A stretch of DNA of 58,278 nucleotides from Janthinobacterium sp. BJB426 (GTDB taxonomy: Bacteria; Pseudomonadota; Gammaproteobacteria; Burkholderiales; Burkholderiaceae_D), in contig NZ_PDZL01000027.1 in the NCBI RefSeq assembly GCF_002735705.1, positions 1 through 58,278 of the forward strand. Direction: 5' to 3'. The notes beneath the pieces were generated by a model. The model made no database searches. It had not been told where the DNA came from and was given only the letters and a program-made list of their open reading frames with translations. Positions 24,176-34,362 of the stretch are shown here, one piece after another. The stretch's first letter is position 1. Every line of letters begins with the position of its first letter. The position numbers and the translations under genes are program-made.

Positions 24176-27016
24176 ATGCTCAATGACGCAGTAGCACCAG
24201 AAATAGTTCCAGCGGCCGGCTCCGACAAGGACGCGCCGCTGAAAGAAGACATCCGCCTGCTGGGCCGCCTGTTGGGCGACGTGCTGCGGGAACAGGAAGG
24301 CGACGCCGTCTTCAATGTGGTGGAAACCATACGCCAGACCTCCGTGCGCTTCCGCCGCGAAGCGGACGCGGGCGCCGCGCTGGAGCTCGACGCCATGCTG
24401 AAGGAACTGAGCCGCGAACAGACGATTTCCGTCGTGCGCGCCTTTTCCTATTTTTCGCACCTGGCCAACATTGCGGAAGATCAGCACCACATCCGCCGCC
24501 GCCGCGCCCACCTGCTGGCCGGCTCGCCAGCGCAAAAGGGCAGCGTCAGCTTCGCGCTGAAAAAACTGCGCGCCGCCGGCGTGCCGCGCAAGACCGTCGA
24601 CACTTTCTTCCAGGACGCCCTGATCGCGCCCGTGCTGACGGCCCACCCGACGGAAGTGCAGCGCAAGAGCATCCTCGACGCCGAGCACGACATCGCCCGC
24701 CTGCTGGCCGAGCGCGACCTGCCGCAGACGCCAAAAGAGCGACACGCCAACATGCAGCTGCTGCGCTCGCGCGTCGCCACCCTGTGGCAGACGCGCATGC
24801 TGCGCTACTCGAAGCTGACGGTGGCCGACGAAATAGAAAACGCCCTGTCCTACTACCGCATCACCTTCCTGCGCGAACTGCCGGGCCTGTATGACGACAT
24901 CGAGGACGATATCGCCGCCGAGTACCCGAACGGCGATGGCACGATCGAGCCGATCAACGCCGCTTACGTGCAGATGGGCAGCTGGATCGGCGGCGACCGC
25001 GACGGCAACCCGAACGTCAACGCGGGCACCATGCAGCACGCGCTGGCGCGCCATGCCACCACCATCCTCGACTTTTACCTCGACGAAGCGCATGCGCTGG
25101 GCGCGGAATTGTCCGTCTCGACCCTGATGGTGGGCGTGAGCGCCGAACTGCAGGCGCTGGCCGACCAGTCGCCGGACGCTTCGCCGCACCGCAGCGACGA
25201 GCCGTACCGCCGCGCCCTGATCGGCATCTACGCGCGCCTGGCCGCCACGGCCCGCGCGCTGGGCGCCACCAACATCCTGCGCAAGGAAGTGGGCGCGGCC
25301 GCCGCCTATCCGGACGCGGCCGCCTTTGTCGCCGACCTGCGCACCATCGTCGCCTCGCTCGAATCGCACCACGGCGCGGCCCTCGTGCGCCCGCGCCTGG
25401 CCACCCTGGCGCGCGCGGCCGACATCTTCGGCTTCCACCTGGCCTCGCTCGACATGCGCCAGACCTCGGACGTGCACGAGCGCGTGCTGGCCGACCTGTT
25501 CGCGCAAAGCGGCGTGGCCGACGACTACTCGGCCCTGTCCGAGGAAGACAAGCAAGCGCTGCTGCTGAATGAACTGGCCCAACCGCGCCTGCTGTACTCG
25601 CCCTACATCAGCTATGCCACGGAAACGGATTCCGAGCTGGCAATTTTGCGCGCGGCGCGCGACATCCGCCAGCGCTACGGCGCGCGGGCGATTCGCAACT
25701 ACATCATTTCGCACACGGAAACCATGTCCGACTTGCTGGAAGTGTTGCTGCTGCAAAAGGAAACGGGCTTGCTGCGCACCGACTGGCAAACTGGCGACAG
25801 CAGCTGCGAGCTGATGGTCATCCCCCTGTTCGAAACGATCCCCGACCTGCAGCGCGCGGCCGGCATCATGAGCCAGGTCATGGCCTTGCCTTTGGTCAAG
25901 CAATTGATCGCCAAGCAGGGACAGTTGCAGGAAGTCATGCTCGGCTATTCCGATTCGAACAAGGACGGCGGTTTCCTCACGTCCAACTGGGAACTGTACA
26001 AGGCGGAACTGGCGCTCGTCTCCGACTTCCAGAAGGCCGGCGTCAAGCTGCGCCTGTTCCATGGCCGCGGCGGCACGGTGGGCCGTGGCGGCGGACCCAG
26101 CTACGAAGCCATCCTGGCCCAGCCGCCGGGCACCGTCAACGGCCAGATCCGCCTGACGGAGCAAGGCGAGATCATCGCCTCGAAATTCTCCAACGCGGAA
26201 ATCGGCCGGCGCAACCTGGAATTGCTGGTGGCCGCCACCCTGGAAGCGAGCCTGGCGCCGCAGGAAGCCAATCCGGCCCGCAACGGCCAGCTGGCGCAGT
26301 TCGAAGCCGTGATGGCGCAACTGTCGGACCTCGCCTATCACGCCTACCGCCACCTCGTGTATGAAACGCCGGGTTTTACGGAGTATTTCTTCTCGGCTAC
26401 GCCGATTGCGGAAATCGCCGAACTGAACCTCGGTTCGCGCCCCGCCTCGCGCAAGGCCAACCAGCGCATCGAAGACTTGCGCGCCATTCCCTGGGGCTTT
26501 TCCTGGGGCCAGTGCCGCTTGCTGCTGCCGGGCTGGTTCGGCTTTGGCAGCGCCATCGAAGCGTGGATCAAGCAGGCCGACGGCGCCGCGCAGGATGACA
26601 GGATCGCCACCCTGCGCGCCATGTATGCAGAATGGCCATTCTTTGCCACCCTGCTGTCGAACATGGACATGGTGCTGGCCAAGACGGACCTGGCGATTGC
26701 CTCGCGCTATGCCGAACTGGTGGCGGACCAGGGCTTGCGCGAACGCATCTACAAGCGCATCACGGACGAGCATGGCAACACCTTGCGCTGCCTGGAGCTG
26801 ATCACCGGCAATACCGAACGCCTGGCGGGCAATCCATTGCTGGCCCGTTCGATCCAGAACCGCTTCGCCTATCTCGACCCGCTGAACCACTTGCAGGTGG
26901 AATTGATCAAGCGCAACCGCGCCCTGTCCAGCGCCAGCAAAGTCGACGAACGGGTGCACCGCGGCATCCAGCTGTCGATCAATGGCGTGGCGGCCGGCCT
27001 GCGCAACACGGGCTGA
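24176..27016 (+). CDS. ppc: Phosphoenolpyruvate carboxylase
   Basis: A 946-residue anaplerotic enzyme making oxaloacetate from phosphoenolpyruvate and bicarbonate. The catalytic histidine is His157 in TAHPTE. The second active-site signature VMLGYSDSNKDGG and the glycine-rich loop FHGRGGTVGRGGGP are complete, and the C-terminus ends in the NTG of the allosteric site. Length is typical. The chosen ATG follows an AT-rich leader and gives the normal family N-terminus; upstream codons in frame belong to the hemC region. Divergent from hemCDXY, a recurrent pairing in Betaproteobacteria and other Proteobacteria. Confidence 0.98.
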   Translation: MLNDAVAPEIVPAAGSDKDAPLKEDIRLLGRLLGDVLREQEGDAVFNVVETIRQTSVRFRREADAGAALELDAMLKELSREQTISVVRAFSYFSHLANIAEDQHHIRRRRAHLLAGSPAQKGSVSFALKKLRAAGVPRKTVDTFFQDALIAPVLTAHPTEVQRKSILDAEHDIARLLAERDLPQTPKERHANMQLLRSRVATLWQTRMLRYSKLTVADEIENALSYYRITFLRELPGLYDDIEDDIAAEYPNGDGTIEPINAAYVQMGSWIGGDRDGNPNVNAGTMQHALARHATTILDFYLDEAHALGAELSVSTLMVGVSAELQALADQSPDASPHRSDEPYRRALIGIYARLAATARALGATNILRKEVGAAAAYPDAAAFVADLRTIVASLESHHGAALVRPRLATLARAADIFGFHLASLDMRQTSDVHERVLADLFAQSGVADDYSALSEEDKQALLLNELAQPRLLYSPYISYATETDSELAILRAARDIRQRYGARAIRNYIISHTETMSDLLEVLLLQKETGLLRTDWQTGDSSCELMVIPLFETIPDLQRAAGIMSQVMALPLVKQLIAKQGQLQEVMLGYSDSNKDGGFLTSNWELYKAELALVSDFQKAGVKLRLFHGRGGTVGRGGGPSYEAILAQPPGTVNGQIRLTEQGEIIASKFSNAEIGRRNLELLVAATLEASLAPQEANPARNGQLAQFEAVMAQLSDLAYHAYRHLVYETPGFTEYFFSATPIAEIAELNLGSRPASRKANQRIEDLRAIPWGFSWGQCRLLLPGWFGFGSAIEAWIKQADGAAQDDRIATLRAMYAEWPFFATLLSNMDMVLAKTDLAIASRYAELVADQGLRERIYKRITDEHGNTLRCLELITGNTERLAGNPLLARSIQNRFAYLDPLNHLQVELIKRNRALSSASKVDERVHRGIQLSINGVAAGLRNTG

Positions 27017-27041
27017 TCGCGTCACCTTGCCATCGGCAAAC

Positions 27042-27071
27042 AGGGCCGGCACCGCAAGGGCCGGCCCTTTT
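27042..27071 (+). terminator. ppc terminator
   Basis: A 9-bp stem AGGGCCGGC (27042-27050) / GCCGGCCCT (27060-27068) with T-run to 27071, 25 bases after the ppc stop codon. Confidence 0.85.
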
Positions 27072-27192
27072 GCTTGCCCAATGGAAAAATATTCTCAAGA
27101 AAGCAACAATTGGTATTACACTAGCGTCGGATACTTTTCCCTCTTCGGCGCCAGGCGCACCGCAGCGGCCAACCATGACGCCAGGAACGCGG

Positions 27193-28950
27193 ATGAGCAA
27201 ATGGTCGATTGAAACGCTGAGTTCGGCATGCGCCGCCCTCATCCTGATCATGCTGGGCTGGCTGGCGGGCGCCGCCTGGCAGCAGCTCGACTTCTGGGAA
27301 CACATCTGGCTGTCGCTGCTGCTGACGGGCGCCGCCGGCACAGCCATGTGGCTGATGCGCAGGCTGCGCGCCCGCCTCGCCAGCACGCGCCAGCAGCTCG
27401 ACGCCAGCGCCATGCGCTACCGCGACCTGAGCGAGGCGGCGCAGGACGGCATGTGGCAAACGGATGCGCAGGGCACGATCTTGCATCTCAACCAGCGCCT
27501 GTGCGACATGCTGGGCATCCCGGCGGAAAAGCTGCTGGGCCACAAGATGAGCGAATTCCACGACGAGGCGACCTTGTTGCGCCTGTGTCCGCTGCGCCAG
27601 ACAGCCACGGATAGCTGCATGGGAGAATTGCAGTACCGTCACAGCGACGGCTCGGAACGCTGGGCCATGATCAGCGGCCGCTGCCTGTACGACCCGCAAG
27701 GCAGCCTGACGGGCGCCCTCGTGCTGGCCAGCGACATCACGGAACACAAGCGGGCCGAACACGCCTTGACCGTCGCCCATGCGGAGCTGGAAAGCCGCGT
27801 GGCCCTGCGCACGGCCCAGCTGCTCGATGTCAATCTGCAGCTCTCCGCAGAAATCGCCATGCGCGCGCAAACGGAAGCGGCCCTGGCGCGCAGCGAAGAG
27901 CGGCTGCAGGACATCATTTCCATGATGCCCCTGTCGCTGTTCCTGAAGGATGCCGATTCGCGCATGCTGCTGATGAACCAGGCTTGCGAGCAGCAATGGG
28001 GCGTGCGATTCCAGGATATCGCCGAAGGACGCGACGTGCAGCACTTTCCCTCGGACCAGACCCAGGGGTTCCACGCGGCGGACCAGGAAGCGTTTGCCAG
28101 CCGCCAGGTCGTGATCCGCGAAGAACTGGTATGGAACGCGCGGCTGCAGGAAAACCGCCTGCTGCAGACGCATAAAAAACCCATCTTCGATGCCCAGGGC
28201 CGGCCGCAGATGATCATCGCCATGGGCATCGACATCACGGAAAGCAAGCGCAACGAGGAGAACCTGCAGCGCACCCTGGCCCAGCTGCGCGAACTGACCG
28301 ACCACCAGCAGACCATCAAGGAAGAAGAAAGGCGCCGCATCGCGCTCGACATCCATGACGACCTGGGCCAGAACCTGATGGTGCTGCGCATCGACGTGTC
28401 GCTGCTGCATGCGCGCACGGCCAGGACCCATCCGCGCCTGCACCGCCATGCCCAGCGCGTGCTCGACACCATCGACGCCACCATCCGCTCCGTGCGCACC
28501 ATCATCAATGACTTGCATCCCAGCACCCTGGAGCTGGGCCTTGGCCCGGCAGCCGAATGGCTGATACGCCAGATGGAAAGCCGTGGCGCCATCCGCTACC
28601 AGCTCTCGCTCGACAGCGAGGCGCCCGACCTGGGCCTGGACCAGCGCCAGACGTCGGCCATCTTCCGCGTGCTGCAGGAATCGCTGTCGAACATCGTGCG
28701 CCACGCCCAGGCCAGCGAAGTGGAAGTGGCGCTGGCGCAAGATACGGATGCCATCATGCTGCGCATCAGCGACAACGGCATCGGCATGCAGCCGGACGCC
28801 CACGGCAAAAAGGCCGCCTTCGGCCTGAAAAGCATACGCGAACGCGTCCACGCCCTGGGTGGCGAACTGCGCATCGACAGCCAGCAGGGCCAGGGCACGG
28901 CGCTGGCCATCCGCTTGCCGATCGCCAAAAGCCAGCCCATCGAAGCCTAG
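27193..28950 (+). CDS. Membrane PAS-PAS sensor histidine kinase, NarL/DegS class
   Basis: A 585-residue inner-membrane kinase. Two transmembrane helices at about 8-29 and 37-55 leave almost no periplasmic loop. Two PAS domains follow (about 72-190 and 232-352), each ending in a DIT-K/H-R-type motif, with a coiled-coil linker at 190-230. The HisKA_3 domain has its phosphoacceptor His388 in ALDIHDDLGQNL. The HATPase domain has N-box Asn500 (LSNIVRHAQ) and DNGIG at 527-531. AGGA suits the ATG at 27193, giving MSKWS. No response regulator is adjacent on either side, so it is an orphan kinase here; a NarL-type partner must be elsewhere. Confidence 0.93.
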   Translation: MSKWSIETLSSACAALILIMLGWLAGAAWQQLDFWEHIWLSLLLTGAAGTAMWLMRRLRARLASTRQQLDASAMRYRDLSEAAQDGMWQTDAQGTILHLNQRLCDMLGIPAEKLLGHKMSEFHDEATLLRLCPLRQTATDSCMGELQYRHSDGSERWAMISGRCLYDPQGSLTGALVLASDITEHKRAEHALTVAHAELESRVALRTAQLLDVNLQLSAEIAMRAQTEAALARSEERLQDIISMMPLSLFLKDADSRMLLMNQACEQQWGVRFQDIAEGRDVQHFPSDQTQGFHAADQEAFASRQVVIREELVWNARLQENRLLQTHKKPIFDAQGRPQMIIAMGIDITESKRNEENLQRTLAQLRELTDHQQTIKEEERRRIALDIHDDLGQNLMVLRIDVSLLHARTARTHPRLHRHAQRVLDTIDATIRSVRTIINDLHPSTLELGLGPAAEWLIRQMESRGAIRYQLSLDSEAPDLGLDQRQTSAIFRVLQESLSNIVRHAQASEVEVALAQDTDAIMLRISDNGIGMQPDAHGKKAAFGLKSIRERVHALGGELRIDSQQGQGTALAIRLPIAKSQPIEA

Positions 28951-28965
28951 GTCAATTCCAAGGCG

Positions 28966-28989
28966 AAAAAAAAGAGGCTTGCGCCTCTT
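28966..28989 (-). terminator. rpoD-side terminator
   Basis: On the minus strand a 7-bp stem AAGAGGC/GCCTCTT with loop GCAA is followed by a T-run. It would end transcripts arriving from rpoD through the 150-bp structured region. On the plus strand its T-rich tail is weak. Confidence 0.8.
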
Positions 28990-29021
28990 CTTATTGAATC
29001 TAATTACAACTGCAATCACGA

Positions 29022-29136
29022 CGCCTGACAGAACCGTCGCGAGCGGAAGTGAATTGTGGCCGAGACGCGGAACCGTACTTTAGTACAGTGAGCATCGCAG
29101 GCCGCAAGTCACGACGCGCAGCAGGTTCTGACAGGT
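29022..29136. other. Structured noncoding segment downstream of rpoD
   Basis: The segment is bracketed by CCTGACAGAACC (29024-29035) and its near-perfect inverse GGTTCTGACAGG (29124-29135), 11 of 12 pairs. Inside are GTCG and CGAC that extend the stem and a GTAC-TTTA-GTAC hairpin. It lies between the rpoD stop and the minus-strand terminator, so it would be transcribed as the rpoD 3' untranslated region. No known RNA family was recognised. Confidence 0.5.
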
Positions 29137-29140
29137 GTCT

Positions 29141-31699
<2,559 letters not shown>

Positions 31700-31915
31700 G
31701 AGATATCTCTTAATGCGAGACCAGATGGTGTCGGCGCGAAGTGAATGATTCCACCTAAGCCTGCGAAACCGGACTCGATGGAGCGTATTGTTGCGGCTGC
31801 CGTGTTAACGGCAGCGGCGCCTGTCTATCGGGACGTTCAAAGCCCGCGCATCCGTCATGGGGAGCGGCGGGGCCGAAGCCGGGTCAGATAAATAAGCGAT
31901 GTACATTGCGGAATG

Positions 31916-31942
31916 AAAAAAAGCCCGTACCAGAACGGGCTT
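31916..31942 (-). terminator. Minus-strand terminator upstream of rpoD
   Basis: A perfect 8-bp stem AAGCCCGT (31921-31928) / ACGGGCTT (31935-31942) is followed on the minus strand by a seven-base T-run. It lies 217 bp before the rpoD start, so it terminates something transcribed from further upstream. Confidence 0.88.
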
Positions 31943-32131
31943 GAATCTATTGTTGTTCAGTGAAGACACAGCGGAGAGCAAGATTATGCACGACGGCCAG
32001 TTATCTGGATAATTGATAAACAAAATATCTGATATCAAAAATACTAATAATTGGGGGCCTGCACCGCACTGCTCCTATCCCCTGCACACCTGAGCCAGAC
32101 CGTCAAATACGGGGTCCAGTCATCAGCGCAA
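31916..32131 (-). ncRNA. Candidate small RNA upstream of rpoD
   Basis: A minus-strand TATAAT (32138-32143) and a strong terminator (31916-31942) bracket about 215 noncoding bases, the layout of an independent small RNA. Within it is a GC-rich part (about 32053-32125) and an AT-rich tail. No -35 box of quality is visible and no Rfam family is recognised, so an rpoD leader attenuator is an alternative. Confidence 0.28.
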
Positions 32132-32268
32132 GCCGACATTATACACATTTCCCGCATTTCGCGCTTGGTACGGCCAGCCACGCGCAGGCAGATCGCAGCG
32201 CAAGTTGCCAAAAAAGACAATGCACTTGCCTGTGGCGCGTGCTATGCTCCCCTTTTATAGCCCAACCA

Positions 32269-32778
32269 ATGATGTCGATGACCAGCTCCACGCCAGACCA
32301 GCAAGCCACCACTCCTGACACGCCAGTCGATGCAGCCCCAGCGGCGGCACCGGCCGCAGCGACCACGCCGGCGCCTGCCGGCCTGACCGCGCGCGCCCTG
32401 CTGAAGCAGTTCCAGGAGCAATTCCCGCCATTCCGCGATTGCCTGCCCTTGTCGATCGGTATCGACAAGCAGATCCTGGCGCGCCTGCCGGACCTGGACC
32501 GCAAGCTGATGCGCACGGCGCTGGGCATCCACACGGGTTCGCTGCGCTACCTGCGCGTGATGGAAAAAGCCAAGGTACGCTACGACCTCGACGGCATCGC
32601 CGGCGCGGAAGTGACGCAAACCCACCGCGACCACGCCACGCAAGTATTGCAGCAGCGCTTCAAGAAGGAAGCCGAGCGCAAGAAAGCCGAACGCGACGCG
32701 GCCGCCGCCGAAGAAGCGAACCGTTTGCGCCTGGAAAAACTGAATCAGCTGACCGCGAAATTCTCGCGCAAAGGCTGA
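32269..32778 (+). CDS. ProQ/FinO-domain RNA-binding protein
   Basis: A 169-residue cytoplasmic RNA chaperone. An Ala/Pro-rich disordered N-terminus (about 1-45) precedes a FinO/ProQ domain (about 48-135), recognised from LLKQFQEQFPPFRDCLPLSIGI and the LRYLRVMEKAKVRYDLDG strand-helix. A basic coiled-coil tail (RFKKEAERKKAERDAAAAEE) follows. Such proteins bind 3' stem-loops of small RNAs and mRNAs. ATG codons at 32269, 32272 and 32278 are all possible; none has a clear Shine-Dalgarno. First gene of a three-gene operon. Confidence 0.9.
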   Translation: MMSMTSSTPDQQATTPDTPVDAAPAAAPAAATTPAPAGLTARALLKQFQEQFPPFRDCLPLSIGIDKQILARLPDLDRKLMRTALGIHTGSLRYLRVMEKAKVRYDLDGIAGAEVTQTHRDHATQVLQQRFKKEAERKKAERDAAAAEEANRLRLEKLNQLTAKFSRKG

Positions 32779-32787
32779 TCCGGTTTC

Positions 32788-33447
32788 ATGGACACAGCTG
32801 CCGCACCGCCACTGCCCCCGTATCAAGGCATTGCACTCGACCACGTCAAGCTGGTACGCACCAGCGATGATGCACAGGCGGCCATGGCCGCCCTGCTGGC
32901 AGCGGACGCCATCGGCTTCGATACGGAATCGAAGCCGACGTTCGTCAAGGGCGAGTCCTCCACGGGACCGCATCTGATCCAGCTGGCCACCGACGACATC
33001 GCCTACCTGTTCCAGGTGGGCAGCACGCCGGCCCCGGCCCTGGCCGAACTCAAAGCCATCCTCGAATCGACCACCACCCTGAAAGTGGGTTTTGGCCTGT
33101 CCGACGACGTCAAGCGCCTGCGCAACAAGCTGGGCATCGCGCCGGCCCAGGTGCTCGACCTGTCCGTCGCCCTGCGCGGCGGCCAGCGCAATGACCTGGG
33201 CGCGAAGACGGCCGTGGCCAAGTTCTTCGGCCTGCACCTGCAGAAATCGAAAAAGATTTCCACCACCAACTGGGCTACCTCGCGCCTGACGGAAAAGCAG
33301 ATTCTGTACGCAGCCGACGATGCGCAAGTGGCCCTGCGCGTGTACCGCCGCTGGATCGCCGACGGCGGTAAGGTGGCGCCGCAAAAAGCCCCGCGCGCCA
33401 GCACGCCGCCGGCGACGCCGACCGCCCCGCCGCCTGTCTCCGCCTGA
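32788..33447 (+). CDS. 3'-5' exonuclease domain protein (RNase D-like)
   Basis: A 219-residue DEDD-family exonuclease domain without the HRDC domains of RNase D. Exo I is DTESKP (Asp/Glu metal ligands), Exo II follows near GFGLSDDVKRL, and Exo III is YAADDAQVALRVY, which has the DEDDy tyrosine. The C-terminal 30 residues are Pro/Ala-rich and disordered. It begins 9 bp after the ProQ-domain gene, so the two are cotranscribed; an RNA-processing role with the RNA chaperone is an inference. Confidence 0.88.
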   Translation: MDTAAAPPLPPYQGIALDHVKLVRTSDDAQAAMAALLAADAIGFDTESKPTFVKGESSTGPHLIQLATDDIAYLFQVGSTPAPALAELKAILESTTTLKVGFGLSDDVKRLRNKLGIAPAQVLDLSVALRGGQRNDLGAKTAVAKFFGLHLQKSKKISTTNWATSRLTEKQILYAADDAQVALRVYRRWIADGGKVAPQKAPRASTPPATPTAPPPVSA

Positions 33448-33468
33448 GCCGGCGCGCCTTCCTGCAAC

Positions 33469-33894
33469 ATGAGCAAGAGCAAGTCCACCGGCACCACGCC
33501 TGACGCGATCGCCGCCGCCGAACAGGCGCTGGGACGCCAGCTGCCGGCGTCCTACGTGCAATGGTTATTGGCGAACAATGGCCGCGCGCTGGGTGCCTTG
33601 AGCGTGTTTCCCGTGTACGACGCGGCCAATGCGCGCAAGACGTGGGAATCGATAGCACGCCATTACCGCACGAGCTGGCAGGAATGGCTGGAGAATGTGG
33701 ACGGCGGCAACGCGGCCAGTGCCCTGCTGCCCTTCGCCCAGTTCGGCACGGGCGATTACTACTGTTTTGACTATGCGCAAACGGGGCCATCGAGCGAGCC
33801 CGTGGTCGTGCTGTGGTCGCACGAAACAGGCGCCACCGCCACGGTGGCGCCCGACTTTGCGTCGTTCCTGACACTGCCCGGCCGCCCGGGCTGA
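33469..33894 (+). CDS. SMI1/KNR4 (SUKH) family protein
   Basis: A 141-residue protein of the SMI1/KNR4 superfamily, matching the family core AAEQALGRQLPASYVQWLLANNG and the GDYYCFDY strand followed by PVVVLWSHE. SUKH proteins frequently act as immunity proteins against polymorphic toxins, but many are solitary housekeeping proteins. No toxin gene is nearby. It starts 21 bp after the exonuclease gene and ends the proQ operon. Confidence 0.85.
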   Translation: MSKSKSTGTTPDAIAAAEQALGRQLPASYVQWLLANNGRALGALSVFPVYDAANARKTWESIARHYRTSWQEWLENVDGGNAASALLPFAQFGTGDYYCFDYAQTGPSSEPVVVLWSHETGATATVAPDFASFLTLPGRPG

Positions 33895-33915
33895 CACCCG
33901 GCGGCCGGCCCAGCC

Positions 33916-34263
33916 TTATTTGACGAGACGCAAGGTCAGGGGATAGCGGTAAGTGACGCCATTGCTGGCCTTGACCGCCGCGACGATCGAGCACACCAGA
34001 TTGGCCAATGCCACGATCCAGAACAGGAACAGGCCGATCAGCACGAACGACAGGATGAAGCAGGCGAAATACCAGATGATCAGGGTGATCTGGAAATTCA
34101 GTGCTTCGCGGGCGTTCTCTGCCGAGAATTTATCCGCGTCATCTTTCTTGATCAAATAAATGATCAGCGGCGCCACCCAGCTGGTGAACAGGCCGCCAAC
34201 GTGGGACAGAATGGCGATCGTCGTATCTTGCGTACGACCCACTTCCGGCTGCGTGTTATCCAT
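33916..34263 (-). CDS. DUF4870 membrane protein
   Basis: A 115-residue protein matching DUF4870, a small family with three or four membrane helices. Seen here: an N-terminal tail, helix 1 (SHVGGLFTSWVAPLIIYLI), the family motif DADKFSAENAREALNFQIT, then two closely spaced helices ending in a VKASNG-YRYPLTLR tail. Function unknown. The GGGA Shine-Dalgarno fits the ATG at 34263, and the longer start at 34278 is less likely. It lies downstream of the MocR gene on the same strand but 99 bp away. Confidence 0.87.
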   Translation of the reverse strand: MDNTQPEVGRTQDTTIAILSHVGGLFTSWVAPLIIYLIKKDDADKFSAENAREALNFQITLIIWYFACFILSFVLIGLFLFWIVALANLVCSIVAAVKASNGVTYRYPLTLRLVK

Positions 34264-34362
34264 TATCATTCCCATCATTAGTTATAGATACACCAATATA
34301 ACAGCAATATTTCCTTTTGGAATGAAACACTTGCTGACGCAAGGGACTTTTTTTGTTCGCCG

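Larger units (their letters stand above)
31700..32268. other. rpoD/proQ divergent intergenic region
   Basis: This 569-bp region has no gene I can support. It includes a minus-strand terminator at 31916-31942, an AT-rich part at about 31980-32055, and a TATAAT on the minus strand at 32138-32143. Promoters for rpoD and the proQ operon should lie at its two ends. Confidence 0.6.

Noticed and set aside
31805..32038. A 77-residue minus-strand frame upstream of rpoD
   Set aside because: It runs through a strong terminator hairpin, has no Shine-Dalgarno and resembles no protein, so the region is treated as noncoding.
32050..32160. Possible 6S or signal recognition particle RNA
   Set aside because: The segment CCTGAGCC vaguely recalls 6S RNA, but the central bubble, closing stem and other family features are missing, and the signal recognition particle tetraloop motif is absent.
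34326..34354. CTTGC-TGAC-GCAAG with a T-run as a terminator
   Set aside because: The T-run is on the plus strand, where no transcript arrives; both neighbouring genes are on the minus strand, and the stem is only five pairs.
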